From Lophium mytilinum (lineage: Eukaryota > Ascomycota > Dothideomycetes > Mytilinidiales > Mytilinidiaceae), in the NCBI GenBank assembly GCA_010093605.1, contig MU004192.1:633774-697773 (forward strand): 64,000 nt of DNA. The letters are read 5' to 3'. This document shows, piece by piece, positions 24,256 to 34,924 of the stretch. The notes beneath the pieces are model-generated. The model was not told the DNA's origin. It ran no database searches and worked only from the letters and a program-made list of their open reading frames with translations. The translations under genes were made by a program, and so were the position numbers. The first letter of the stretch is position 1. Each line of letters opens with the position of its first letter.

Positions 24256-27200
24256 ATGGCTCGTGGCTCCAAATTCTCGTTCCCCATACCAGGGCGCCGC
24301 AATCATGGAAAGAAGGACGTCATTGAGACGAGCTCCATTCCGTCCGTCGAATCCCACTATCCAGAATACACTCCCCGCGTGGAAGATCCGTCAAAACCCT
24401 CCAAGGCGGAGCGATTGTTAGGAACCTCCAATCTTGCCATTCGCCAGCAGCCCTCCCTCCCACAACCACCGACGCGGACTGCGCCAGTCCCCATTCCTGA
24501 GCCCCCACAGAGCCCAGGTTACATGACTGTCACTGTGTCTGAGGCCAGCTTTGGCTCAGATTGCACAGACCACGCCTCGTCGACAGCTGTCGAGGACGTG
24601 GCCCACCCGCCACGGTGGCAGAGTATCCATCCACGCCCGTCATCCAATCTCCTGGGAAACGCATATAACGACGACAGAGGGCGTGCTGGCTCTATCGGGA
24701 GCACAGTCAGCAGGCGGATCCAAGGCCAAGGCTCCTCCTCGACCCTACGCTCCTTCTATGATGCTCACAAATCTCCCATGTCAGTCTCACAACAAACGTC
24801 TGCTTCTGCGGTCCGGGATATGGCCCTACGAAAAGGCGAGCGGCCGATACAACACCAAGGAGAGCACGCAAAATCTACCCCTAATCTTACCTCGCATCAG
24901 GACCTGGAAGCCGCAAAGCGACAGGCCAAGAAGAACAAACCGCCTCGACTAGACTTATCTCGGCTATTCCCTAAACCTCGGGCCCAGAACTCGAGCAATG
25001 GGGCACCTCTGCTCTCGCCAACCAAGATGGTCAACTCTCCTATGCCCATGTCGGCCACCTCCGAATATTTCCCCCGTCATCATGCAGCCTCGCTACGCGA
25101 GACCACACCTGCCCCATCCATCAGAAGCGTGCAACGCCAGGATCCTCCCGCGCCCTCGCGAATAGAGCGCCCGAAAAATCAAAAGGGCAAAGAAAAGGAT
25201 GCTAAGGACCAGAAGGCTTTCAAACGGGATGTCTTTGACAACGCCAAAGTCAACGTCCGGCGACCTCCCCGTGGCATCCAGCATTGGTTCGAAGGACTCG
25301 ACGAGGAGGATGAAGAAGAGGACGATGATGTTCCACCACCACCACCTATTCCAGAAACAGCTCCTCCAAAGCCACCGCCTGTGCGGGCTGCCAATCTAGC
25401 TCCTATCAGGAAGAGTTCTCTTGGTAGAGTCCTGCCTAGAGAGGTCGTAGCGCCCAAATTAGATCGGACGCAGACGTCGCATTTGAGCCCCGCAACTCAA
25501 ATGGAATTCTACAAAACCCCTGCCCCGAGGCGCCCACTTCACCGCCAGCGATCGGCTAGCAACCAGTCTGTCGAAAGTCAGGTCACGGCAATATCGTCCA
25601 GGTCCAAGTTCTCAAATTCAAACTTGCAAGACAACAGTGTGCTATCCATGTCCTCCTCCGACGAGGAATGTGAGAATGAGCCACACAAGCCGGTAGCTCC
25701 AGTACGAGACAGTCTTGCTGTCTCGACCGATAATGAGGGCGAGATTATCATTGGTAGGGCCCAAGCTTTCGAAGTCAAGCCAAGGCCCAAACACGGTCGC
25801 AGCGACTCTAACGGAAGACGACCATCTGAATCGACCTTGAGCATGGCATCGGTCTCTACGAGTGCTGCTACGATCGAGGTAATGCTTTCACCGGATCCAC
25901 ACTCATCTTACCTACCGCGGCACTCTCGCACCAAAGCTTCGCGACATAGTCGGCAGCCATCAGCCATACCCGAGCATGATACGCGTCCACGGACTGCAAG
26001 CGTGGGTGAGACTGCAGCACTGTCCCCAACTACAAGCCCTCGCAGTGCAAGAACCTCACGTAGCGAGCCTCGATCTCGGAGCGAGCAACACAAGCTGATG
26101 GCTGTCACTGAGGAGGAAGAGGCTTTGTTAGAGATGATGCGACGCAAGAGGGCTGCTATGGCAAAACACAGCTTCTCCGAAGGCTACAAGACTGCGTTAA
26201 CACAAGCGACGAAGCGCGGCGACACGCCAACTCCTCGCAATTATGAGAATATGCCCAGGACATCTGGATTTCTGGTCATGGACAGCCCTGGTAGTGGCGT
26301 TTCGACAGATCATCCGGCGTCAGTCTCGTCAAAGTACTCGAAGCAAGGCTCAGTCTCTGGCTCTGATACTTTGACTTCTCTTGGCTCTGGTGCTACCTCT
26401 GCAAGGGGTCGATCCAAGAAGACCCAAAAGCCACCGGTCATCCCTACAAGCATACTTCGTGATACGTCCTCCTCCGACTCCAACACTGCGCCACACCATC
26501 AATTCTCAGAAATCGACTCCCCAGCACGTAACAATCCTCGATATCAATTATCAGCCCACCTCGACTTCTCTCCCTTGGACGTTTTCCCGTCCACCCCATC
26601 TAACGCTAGCATAGCGTCTCCCACAACTGCCAGCCATGCCTCACCATTGCCATCACCTATAACACCTGGACGTCCTGGGGAAATCGACTTATTGGTCAAA
26701 GTGGCCGGTAGTGAGCCCAGCTGCAATGGGGACGAGGATCTCGTTCACAGCGCTGGTTCTATCGAGCCGTTTATGACCTCTAGCGTCGAGAAACTTCACG
26801 AGAGCCATCGCACGAGCGAAGCAAGCCCTCGCGCCCGTCGTCGAACTGCAAGTAGTGGTGCCGACGTCGTCTTCGGCTCGGATGGCGTCAAGAGCCAGAG
26901 TGTTTCTCGAAGTGTGTCTCGACGGGAATCAGAATTGTCCCAGATTCATCGACCGCAAGTGTCACCGCTTTACCAGCACGCTTTTGACACTCTCGACACC
27001 TCCGACACCCCTGAACTCTACCACTCTGAGCCCAAGAGCGCTCGTTCCCGCTCCGCCCGTCGCACTTCCAGCATAGTTGCACCGCCGCGCAGCACCCGTA
27101 CCAGCGTCGCGTCTTCAATTACTCCATCGACCGCTCCAACCTCTCGCTCCGTTCGTGACAGCCGAATCAGCAAAACCTCACGTATCAGTCGGGAGAACAG

Positions 27201-27321
27201 TCTCAAGAAGCGGGAGAGCATGGCCACATCGTCAATCAACACCCGATGCAGTGTTAGCGACGACGTCTTGGCCGCATGGGGTAGCCTAGGTGGCTGGCGG
27301 ACCTTCGAAGAACGGGTCTAG
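24256..27321 (+). CDS. Large intrinsically disordered protein, unknown function
   Basis: A single uninterrupted exon of 1021 residues from the ATG at 24256 (MARGSKFSFPIPGRR, a beginning I have seen on uncharacterised filamentous-fungal proteins). It is dominated by Ser, Pro, Arg and charged residues, with an acidic DEEDEEEDDD patch followed by poly-Pro at about 350-370. An ordered-looking segment occurs near residues 620-660 (EEEEALLEMMRRKRAAMAKH then FSEGYKTALTQ), and the conserved-looking C-terminus VLAAWGSLGGWRTFEERV is probably a short binding motif. There are many RxxS sites near basic residues, suggesting kinase or 14-3-3 regulation. No catalytic domain, signal peptide or membrane helix is seen. 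No function is claimed. Confidence 0.8.
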   Translation: MARGSKFSFPIPGRRNHGKKDVIETSSIPSVESHYPEYTPRVEDPSKPSKAERLLGTSNLAIRQQPSLPQPPTRTAPVPIPEPPQSPGYMTVTVSEASFGSDCTDHASSTAVEDVAHPPRWQSIHPRPSSNLLGNAYNDDRGRAGSIGSTVSRRIQGQGSSSTLRSFYDAHKSPMSVSQQTSASAVRDMALRKGERPIQHQGEHAKSTPNLTSHQDLEAAKRQAKKNKPPRLDLSRLFPKPRAQNSSNGAPLLSPTKMVNSPMPMSATSEYFPRHHAASLRETTPAPSIRSVQRQDPPAPSRIERPKNQKGKEKDAKDQKAFKRDVFDNAKVNVRRPPRGIQHWFEGLDEEDEEEDDDVPPPPPIPETAPPKPPPVRAANLAPIRKSSLGRVLPREVVAPKLDRTQTSHLSPATQMEFYKTPAPRRPLHRQRSASNQSVESQVTAISSRSKFSNSNLQDNSVLSMSSSDEECENEPHKPVAPVRDSLAVSTDNEGEIIIGRAQAFEVKPRPKHGRSDSNGRRPSESTLSMASVSTSAATIEVMLSPDPHSSYLPRHSRTKASRHSRQPSAIPEHDTRPRTASVGETAALSPTTSPRSARTSRSEPRSRSEQHKLMAVTEEEEALLEMMRRKRAAMAKHSFSEGYKTALTQATKRGDTPTPRNYENMPRTSGFLVMDSPGSGVSTDHPASVSSKYSKQGSVSGSDTLTSLGSGATSARGRSKKTQKPPVIPTSILRDTSSSDSNTAPHHQFSEIDSPARNNPRYQLSAHLDFSPLDVFPSTPSNASIASPTTASHASPLPSPITPGRPGEIDLLVKVAGSEPSCNGDEDLVHSAGSIEPFMTSSVEKLHESHRTSEASPRARRRTASSGADVVFGSDGVKSQSVSRSVSRRESELSQIHRPQVSPLYQHAFDTLDTSDTPELYHSEPKSARSRSARRTSSIVAPPRSTRTSVASSITPSTAPTSRSVRDSRISKTSRISRENSLKKRESMATSSINTRCSVSDDVLAAWGSLGGWRTFEERV

Positions 27322-28092
27322 ACTTCTTCACCTTTGTCGCGGGTGGCCCTCCTTAATACTGGCATTCGGGTGGGTGGATGGATGGATTGGCTGATGAGAT
27401 GGTGACGATTGGGACATGGTTTCTTATATCTATCACTGATGTTCATGTCTCTGGGAAGGCTTTGCTATCGACATTTTTTACTCTCTCTCCTTTGTTCAAC
27501 ATCTCTATTAAACTTCTGCTTAATGCCTCGCGGCCTCTTTGCGTCGGAGAATACCTATCCCCGGCTTGATACCCTACCCTCCTCGCAGGGTGTGTTTTGC
27601 GAGCTCTCCAAAAATTCAAGCTTAGTCAAGCGCTATGTCTGTTTCACTATCGTCGTTTGTCGTTTTCATGCAAGCAAGGGCGTTCTGGTTCTGGGGATGG
27701 TCGCTCCGCACGCAGAGTCTTCAACATCTGCCAATGCGGGTTTAGGAAGATGAAGTGAGTGAGCGATTGAGGGCTCCGTATGAAGGATATTGGTTCACGG
27801 ATTGGAAACCTTCTACATACAAGTATATTAGCTCTGATGCATGGGGTGGCGAGCGCTGTAATGTTAGTATCATAGATCTGCATATTTTTATCATGCTTGT
27901 TCTGTTGCTTTCCTACCACTAAATCTTCTCTACAGATCGAACCCCTCATTGTTCCTCCCCTCTCTTATCTTCCCCTCACTTCTCCACTTAAACGATGTTG
28001 GATGGGCTTACGTGCCTCTAACAGTGGATGATTTTGCGTCTAAAAGTAGAGGCCTCTAAGCCCGCTTTTCTAATAACGACTGCAGCTTAAGA
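27322..28092. other. Intergenic between convergent genes
   Basis: 3' flanks of two converging genes (the disordered protein on plus and the kinase-like gene on minus). No further feature was recognised. Confidence 0.6.
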
Positions 28093-29850
28093 CTACTTAA
28101 ATTGCAAAGCCGAGAGCGTCTCCATTACCTCTTCGAGAGATGGTCGCTCCTGTATGTCTCTCTCGAGCTGCGCGACATGCTCAGGCACCCTGCCGTGCTC
28201 ACCACGTACATACTCGTGCCGCACATATATTTCAGCCAGGGACAATTCTTCACGCCACCATCGGGTAGCAGCCTCTTGAGTTTCCGTCGCTGTCACTGCG
28301 CAGTCTCGTTTGCCCCATGGGACTATTTGGTCGCCATCTCGAATGACTCCAGGATGCCTTTTCCCCCACTCTGGTGCTCCCGCAGTGCAGCGTCGAATCA
28401 GCTGCTGGATAACTGGAGGGCTCAGGCGAAACTCGGGAAACTGTTGATCCTGCTTGAAATCCTCAAGAAACGATTCCACGCTCTGCGCTCCGTCTGGTGA
28501 AGGAAGACCTTCAAAAATGCACCAGAGCACTTTACCGAGCGCATACATCTGGGCCTTCGCGCGAGCGTGTATCTCTAAAGAAGCCCATGCAAGATTATAG
28601 CCGTCTTTCGCATCTCGAAGCGAGCGGTCCTTGTACGCTGGCGTCCATTGTGGGAATGCTGCTTTTACGAGTGATGTATATCGTTCGCGGACACTCTCTG
28701 CGCCTGACGTTAAGGCTAAGAGTTCCAGGTATTCGACATACCGTACCTCCGGAGGTGTCCACGTGTACCAAGTGCCTCTTTGCTCGAAATCTAGAAGAAC
28801 CGGTTGTAGAATCGATGTGTCTTGGTTTTCAGAGCTCGTAAACACGATGTTATTCGGCTTGAGATCTGGAAAGTATCTGGGGCGTTGAATTCGCACGTGC
28901 AGAAGCGCCGACGTCAACTGGTACGACCAGGCTACCTTTTCATCCATCGTGATTACGGCCCCTTCAGTCTGTAGCCGTTGCTGGAGCGTAGGTCCGGGGT
29001 ATAACTTCAGCAAGAACCCAGCGATACCAGGCTCATCGTCCAAGCGGCGCTTCAAAATGAGAGCATGTGGTCGCGCTACGATGTTCGGATGGCTGTCCAT
29101 TGAGAGCAACAGTCTCAGTTCGTGGTACATATAATGGGTGTCTTGCATCAAAGCCTTAAAGACGAAAGAGGTATTGTCTATTTGTCCAGCGATGCGGACG
29201 ATGCTGATGTTCTCGTGTGGATGCGATAGAAGCTCCAAAGACTCCCATGGTACAGTCATACTGGAAAGACGTTCGACAGACATCGATACCTCATGCGCAA
29301 AGGCATCTATGGACAACCACGATCGCTCGGTTGCGAGATCTGGAAGCAGATGGATTTTCGTTTGTTGAAAGTCTGCATGAAGCGATTCTACGATGATAGT
29401 GGATCCAAAAGGCAAGTTTTCGTACTCGTGCTCGAAACTTGGTTGCCGGTTAGACCAATTTGTGAGCGCTTTGCGAAGATGCGTGGTGAGTGGTAGGTCA
29501 TGGATTCTCCATTTGCCGGCTCTGAAGAATGACTTGATCTCAAGGCTCTCTTCCAACACATGACTATATTGCACCTGATTCCATGGCAGAGTGGTCGTTA
29601 TTCGAAGTGGAGGCTTTCGCCGAGCAAATTTCGGCACCGTGCAAAAGAATCTACGGTCGGTTTCACCTCCATCGACATCCCAAAGCTCTGATCCATAGAG
29701 GCCCAAGCTCTCAACGCGATTCTTCGGGTTCAGAATGCTGTCAGGCCATGGAACGCCAGCCTCGGCGTCAACTGGGGGTTCTCCTAGCCCCTTATGAGAA
29801 GCTCCATATGGTAATAGAATCGATTCCACAATTGCCGGTGTCGGATCCAT
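28093..29850 (-). CDS. Protein kinase-like protein with altered DFG motif
   Basis: A single exon of 585 residues from the ATG at 29850 (MDPTPAIVESILLPYGA). The first 200 residues resemble no domain I know. A kinase fold follows: a possible ATP-lysine at about 229 (SFVFKAL), an HPNIV segment, the catalytic loop FPDLKPNNIVF at about 325-335 where the usual HRD is FPD, and LLDFEQRGTW at about 350 where DFG reads DFE. An APE-like PPEVRYVEYLELL follows. Catalytic Asp, Asn and metal Asp are kept while HRD-His/Arg and DFG-Gly are lost. This pattern is common in fungus-specific, often lineage-expanded kinase-like proteins. It may be active on atypical targets or be a pseudokinase. No membrane segment is seen. 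Confidence 0.75.
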   Translation of the reverse strand: MDPTPAIVESILLPYGASHKGLGEPPVDAEAGVPWPDSILNPKNRVESLGLYGSELWDVDGGETDRRFFCTVPKFARRKPPLRITTTLPWNQVQYSHVLEESLEIKSFFRAGKWRIHDLPLTTHLRKALTNWSNRQPSFEHEYENLPFGSTIIVESLHADFQQTKIHLLPDLATERSWLSIDAFAHEVSMSVERLSSMTVPWESLELLSHPHENISIVRIAGQIDNTSFVFKALMQDTHYMYHELRLLLSMDSHPNIVARPHALILKRRLDDEPGIAGFLLKLYPGPTLQQRLQTEGAVITMDEKVAWSYQLTSALLHVRIQRPRYFPDLKPNNIVFTSSENQDTSILQPVLLDFEQRGTWYTWTPPEVRYVEYLELLALTSGAESVRERYTSLVKAAFPQWTPAYKDRSLRDAKDGYNLAWASLEIHARAKAQMYALGKVLWCIFEGLPSPDGAQSVESFLEDFKQDQQFPEFRLSPPVIQQLIRRCTAGAPEWGKRHPGVIRDGDQIVPWGKRDCAVTATETQEAATRWWREELSLAEIYVRHEYVRGEHGRVPEHVAQLERDIQERPSLEEVMETLSALQFK

Positions 29851-30463
29851 TTCAGTAAGATAGTCTATGAGTCACTAATCCATCGGAAGCAATGAACACC
29901 TAGAGACCTAGACTTAAGGCTGCTCCGCATCTTTGCGTAACGTTTGCGGCTCTGCAATGACTTCTCCCCCACGGCTGAGACATGTGCTGAGTGTCTTGCT
30001 TGGTCTTGCTCAGCGATAGCAAAGTCATCTGCAAATGTAATTGGTACCAATGGAACGGTTCAATGCGCACTGCACCTCGCCACAGGAAGAAGCACTTCAA
30101 CTCCCTGCACTTTCCGGTGAGCGAAATAGGAGCAGTGATTGGTCGCCTTCTTCAAGCGCATCCTTCCAGTATGCTCCACCTCGCAGCGCGTGGCGTGCTG
30201 AGGACTCATAATGGCGAAGTATGTGGGCAAAATCTACCAGGTTTCATGCACGTTCGCTTCCCACCTACTCTCACGAGTTTTCCTTGTGTCGGCGTTTCTC
30301 GTGGCGACATTGTCAAGATGCAAGAATCTCTAGTGCATTGACTAATCACACAGGATTCTACGGCACGGCCCGCATCGCTAGAATAAGCGGTCCTTCCCGC
30401 ATCATATTTCCATCTCGAGTATATTATCAGAATGGCCGTATAGATGTAATGCTTTGCGCATGG
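29851..30463. other. Intergenic, no gene seen
   Basis: Promoter side of the kinase-like gene and 3' flank of the Nudix gene. Short plus-strand frames lack coding signals. Confidence 0.55.
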
Positions 30464-31477
30464 TTATAGTCGCGGTGCCGTGGCGAATGGCAGAGTACGA
30501 TGGAGACGCATGTTCATCTCGGGATAGTCGCGCTCATCATCGGCCGTGATGATCCCATGCCTGATGAAGAAGTCGATCATAACAGCCGCGGAGTTGGTCT
30601 TAAACTCCTTCCGAAGCAAAGCCATCTTGACCTCGTCAGGCGTCATAAGGTAGAACTCCTTAACCTCGTCATCGTGCGGCTTTGGGATGACGTCTTCAGT
30701 GACCTCCATGTCGTACACGTGAACCATGTCCGGTTTGACAAGACCTCCAACCTCACCCTGCCCCTGCTCGAGCAAAGTGATGTATGTGAGCACTCCCGCC
30801 GACCGAATATCTCGTCGAACAAGATCTTCAGGCAAGGACGCCTCCTCATCTGCTTCTCGGATAATAGTCTCGAATGGTGTGTCCTTGGCAGATATGCCGC
30901 CAGCGACTGTGCTGTCCAGCTTGTTGGGATATGTACTTATTGTAGGGCTTCGACGAGGAACCCATATCTTCAGGCCGCTCGATGTACGGGTGTATGCGGT
31001 AAGATGGGCGCCCTGACTCACAATTCCGAACAACGGCGCAGCATATCTGAAGAGGCGGGCGGGATATTCGACGCCCACAATTGCAAACTCCTCGTATTCT
31101 TCGCCCTTCAGGTTGAAGAGATCTTTCTCCTGGCAGGCTGCGACTAGCTTTGCGAAGGCTTCGTTGCAGGCTGCCGACGTAGCTTTGCCATCGGAGCTAT
31201 CCAAGACATCCACTCTCCTTGGTCTCTCGTGTGTGATCTGGAAGTCACTCGTCCACGGTGTTTTTTCTACTACACCCGGCACTAGAAAACCGTGAGGACG
31301 GTCGTCGTTCGGCAGGTAAAGTCGGTAAAGAGGGTCGAAAAACGGAGTGTCGTATGGACAACTTCAACAACGCTGTCAGCATTGCAATAGCGGAGATTTA
31401 AATTCGTGACTGTCATACCTGTCATTCAATGCAATGAGCTGCAGCAAAGTGATTTCTTCAGTTTTGTTGTCAGCCAT
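30464..31477 (-). CDS. Nudix hydrolase with DUF4743 domain (thiamin diphosphate damage control, YJR142W-like)
   Basis: Two exons, 31477-31419 and 31361-30464 (57-nt intron, GTATGA ... AAG); 318 residues. The N-terminal DUF4743 region includes YRLYLPNDDRPHGFLVP and WTSDFQITH. The Nudix box GGISAKDTPFETIIREADEE at about 173-193 matches G-x5-E-x7-RE-x2-EE, so the metal-binding Glu residues are present. Yeast YJR142W and plant homologues with this layout hydrolyse damaged, toxic forms of thiamin diphosphate such as the oxo and oxy analogues, so a housekeeping repair role is likely. The gene is divergent from the ankyrin gene, with about 660 nt between the two starts. Confidence 0.9.
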
Positions 31478-32135
31478 AGTAATAGTGAGCGTTCGGTGAC
31501 CTGTGTCGGATCTGCGATCAGACTTTTTCCGATGTTCGTTTTGAGGCCTGGTTGACACGGTCAATGATGAGAGGAGCAACACTACAAGCTTGAATATGAT
31601 CGAGCCGCCTCGGCGTGGGGCGGGCGTCAATGTGTCAGCCTGCTCGTTCGCCCAACCCTGTATACAAAACGCCACGACACGCACAATGTCTGCGGTGTGT
31701 GAGTTTATGCATGTGCTCACCGGTCTGCTGGTTGCACGACAGCTTCAGAGATACGCACGAGCCATCGGGTTTGCTGAGGGCCACAGCAGGGCGTAGCATC
31801 TACTGCATGTACCCCGCTCCAGATAGTCCTAGGATTTGTCAAGTTTGAGAACACTTGGGCTGACTGCTTTTCCTAGGGCTTCTGTTCTAGAGACTCGTAT
31901 AGTTGATCAACAATGGAGCATAGCCACCTCGTCTGGCGAGGCAGCAAGCGGCCAACGAAGCCTGCCGTAGACGCGTCGCTAGCAGATTTAAAGGTGAGTA
32001 GTATCTGCATACACAAGCCCAACATATGCGCTGTCCATCTGGCTAAGGAACTTGTGCTTGTACTTGTACTACTTTGTCGAGAATTTTCGTTTGAGCGACG
32101 TCTGGCGTAATCCGGCGCTACGGAGCGTGGGCATC
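31478..32135. other. Shared divergent promoter region
   Basis: Lies between the start of the Nudix gene (minus) and the ankyrin gene (plus). No motif was strong enough to name. Confidence 0.5.
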
Positions 32136-34409
32136 ATGGCTGATCCGCTTTCATTCACAGCATCACTGATAGCTATCGGTACGCTGGCTGTCCACGTTTC
32201 GAAACTTGTCAAGCACGCACTACACGCTTCCGACGAAGTCTTGGTTCTAGAGGATGAATTGGAGGATGTGAAAGCACTGACAAAACAACTGGAGACCCTA
32301 TGTCAGGAGCAGTGGCCGGTTGAGCACCAAGCCACTGTTGATGAGGCTAAGCACATATTAGACGACGTTATCAAGAAACGACTGCAGAACCTTCAAGATT
32401 ATTTCGCTAAGCATTTCCGAGGAACGAAAGTCAAAGTAAAGAAAAATATCACTTGGGCAGTGTTGCGCCGGAAGATCAACGTAGAGCGAGAAGGTCTACG
32501 CAGCGGCAAGAAACGCCTGCTCAATATCTTCCACATCCTCAACAGTTCAAGCACGCGGCACCTGAGCTTTCAAGCTACCAAAATAAGCCTCGATGTAGAG
32601 CACATACAGGATTCACAGGATCGGAGCTACCAAGACATTGTGGCTCGTCTCAAACAGTGCCTTGGACCCATCGATAATATCCAGGCTTCATCAAAACAGG
32701 TTGCCGAAATAATGCAGCTGATGCAGCGTGTGCAAATTGGAGTGGACGAGCTCAACGGCAAGCTTGCGCAGGGTAGCGATGACGCGCGAAAGCGGCCTAA
32801 CCCCGAGCCTGCCCATAACATCCCGAAGGCTAAACCCACTGCTCTGACCACTCCGAGCCCGGATTGGCAACAAGCCTACCAGCTGGTCAGCTGTGTTCTT
32901 GAAGGTCGAGAGTCAAAGTGCGCCCTGTGGTGCACCTGTGCTTGCCACTCTTCACGGAAACACTTGTCATTACCCACCAACCTTGAGCGCCTGACGGGTC
33001 AGCTGTTGATCGGCTTCTCCGTCCATCCTTGGTTGCGGCCGCGATGCAACCTACAAAGCTGCAAGCGAAGCTCAGAGGCGAGAGTCCGCTTACGCTACAG
33101 GTTCCCGGCTTGGTGGTTTCTTGCTTACTCAGTTACCCTTCAAGCCCAAACCAAGGACCTGGGGATTGTTCTACGTTTTCCACAAGTCCGCTCATGTGAC
33201 GCGGATGTGTTCGAGATGGTCGCACACGGGAGACTTGACGCTATCAAGAGTGCTTTCGCCTCGAAAGCAGCTTCGATCTATGACACAGAAGACACAGGTG
33301 GACATACCCTGCTTCATAGAGCCTTGATTACGAAGAATGTCGATATGATCGAGTTTCTGTTGAAGCAGGGTGCCGACACGCTGGCAGTCAACCAGAAGAA
33401 AAACAGCTCAGCGGACATCTTCTGGAGATCTGTGCTTAGCAATGGCTTACCTGAAGCTGCTTATGGGCGTCTCGCTGCCCACTTTACTGATACCACGTTC
33501 ATCGAGGACGGTGGATATACAATCATTCATAAGATCATCTTTGGTCAAAGCAAGTCAAATCTCGACCAAATGCTACGAGATTTGCCGCATCTGGTCAATC
33601 AGCAAGATGCCTATGGCCTAGCACCTCTCCACTGGGCAGCAACTCGCGGTGACGTGCAATCAATTTCCACCTTACTTGAGCACCACGCCGAGGTGGACAT
33701 TGTTGAACGCGGCGGGTCAACCCCGTTGATCTGGGGCATCGACTCAGCCAACCCAGATGTTACTAGACGACTACTTAAGGCTGGTGCGGATCCGGATCAT
33801 GCGAGTAATATTTGGCTAGATCGCGCAATACACATCGCTTGCCACGAGGAACGGTTCCACTGCCAAGTTCCTGTACTGCTGGAGTATGGCGTTGACGCGT
33901 CAGCTAGCTCTCGACTTCGGGACTCCCCTTTAGAATTTGCGGCTTCTCGTGATTTTGCGGTGACCGTGGAAGCGTTGTTCAAAGCAACGGCTCCCTTGAA
34001 GCACACCAAAGCTGTCATCGCAGCCGTCAAGAACAACGCTCTGCAGAGCCTTCGCAAGCTAATGGAGTTAGGTGCAGACTGCCTTGGAGTTGACGCATCA
34101 GGCAAAACGGTCTTGCATCATGCAGCATTGCATGGGATTGATCCTACTATAAGACTACTTGCCCTCTACAAACGCAAGCTCCCACGCCAAACAGCAGACA
34201 ACAATGGCCGGTTTCCAATCGACTACGCCGCTGAGCGCTCCGCTAGTGAGCTCTCGAGGACTGTCGTAGAGTCTCTATTTGAGATCGAGGAGGAGGAATT
34301 GGTCGAACTGGAAGAAGTCATCCGCCAGGAAGCGAGAGATGAGGACGAGGACGAGGACGAATCCGAAATTGAGTTCGAAGACGCTGTACAAGAGCTTGTC
34401 GCCCTGTGA
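32136..34409 (+). CDS. Ankyrin-repeat protein with STAND-type (Helo-like) N-terminal domain
   Basis: A single exon of 757 residues starting at the ATG at 32136. I chose this rather than the upstream in-frame ATG at 32052 because MADPLSFTASLIAIGTLAVH is the standard beginning of fungal STAND/NLR N-terminal domains. Residues 1-190 are helical (Helo-like/PF17111 style). A linker leads to a Cys-rich block at about 255-340 (CALWCTCACH ... PAWWFLAYSV) that recurs in fungal ankyrin proteins. Ankyrin repeats at about 370-690 include GHTLLHRAL, GLAPLHWAATRGD and GKTVLHHAALHG. The tail is acidic (EEEELVELEEV and a DEDEDEDE run). There is no NACHT or NB-ARC domain, so this is not a full NLR. Relatives take part in non-self recognition, but the role here is inferred only. 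Confidence 0.8.
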   Translation: MADPLSFTASLIAIGTLAVHVSKLVKHALHASDEVLVLEDELEDVKALTKQLETLCQEQWPVEHQATVDEAKHILDDVIKKRLQNLQDYFAKHFRGTKVKVKKNITWAVLRRKINVEREGLRSGKKRLLNIFHILNSSSTRHLSFQATKISLDVEHIQDSQDRSYQDIVARLKQCLGPIDNIQASSKQVAEIMQLMQRVQIGVDELNGKLAQGSDDARKRPNPEPAHNIPKAKPTALTTPSPDWQQAYQLVSCVLEGRESKCALWCTCACHSSRKHLSLPTNLERLTGQLLIGFSVHPWLRPRCNLQSCKRSSEARVRLRYRFPAWWFLAYSVTLQAQTKDLGIVLRFPQVRSCDADVFEMVAHGRLDAIKSAFASKAASIYDTEDTGGHTLLHRALITKNVDMIEFLLKQGADTLAVNQKKNSSADIFWRSVLSNGLPEAAYGRLAAHFTDTTFIEDGGYTIIHKIIFGQSKSNLDQMLRDLPHLVNQQDAYGLAPLHWAATRGDVQSISTLLEHHAEVDIVERGGSTPLIWGIDSANPDVTRRLLKAGADPDHASNIWLDRAIHIACHEERFHCQVPVLLEYGVDASASSRLRDSPLEFAASRDFAVTVEALFKATAPLKHTKAVIAAVKNNALQSLRKLMELGADCLGVDASGKTVLHHAALHGIDPTIRLLALYKRKLPRQTADNNGRFPIDYAAERSASELSRTVVESLFEIEEEELVELEEVIRQEARDEDEDEDESEIEFEDAVQELVAL

Positions 34410-34924
34410 CTGGTGTCATCACACCCGGAGTAGTATTTTCCTGGCTATATCACAAAAGAAGATTCATTTTATTGTTGGCTACTTCGAAGTATGGGAGGCT
34501 AGCCACCACTAGTACAGTCTCTTTAGGGGTGTAGGAAGTCAGCGGACTGCGGAAACACGGAATCTAGTTGTCAGAGATATAGACGACGGTACCATTGGTA
34601 TCACTATAAAGGTTTCTGACTCCTTCTCCGCTAAGATAAAGCCTGATCTTTCTTAGGGGAGATAGAGGTATAATTCTTTCTAGAGCGGCTAATAACAGCT
34701 ATTGTGACATACATCGATACAAAGCACCCGTTCCGCACTTACTTCCTTCACCCTCTATGCTATTGGAATTTACTCTTCCTAGGCTCAAAAACGGTAACTT
34801 GAGACGGCGGCTCACGTGAACATCCACCACTGCTTGCTTCGTTATGCCTAATAAACGTAGCTACTGCTCTTTTGCAGATAACGCACTCCCAACCCGACCA
34901 ATCGACGTTAAACTTCAAGCACTC
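34410..34924. other. Intergenic between convergent genes
   Basis: 3' flanks of the ankyrin gene and the cytidylyltransferase-fusion gene. No ORF, RNA gene or repeat was recognised. Confidence 0.6.
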
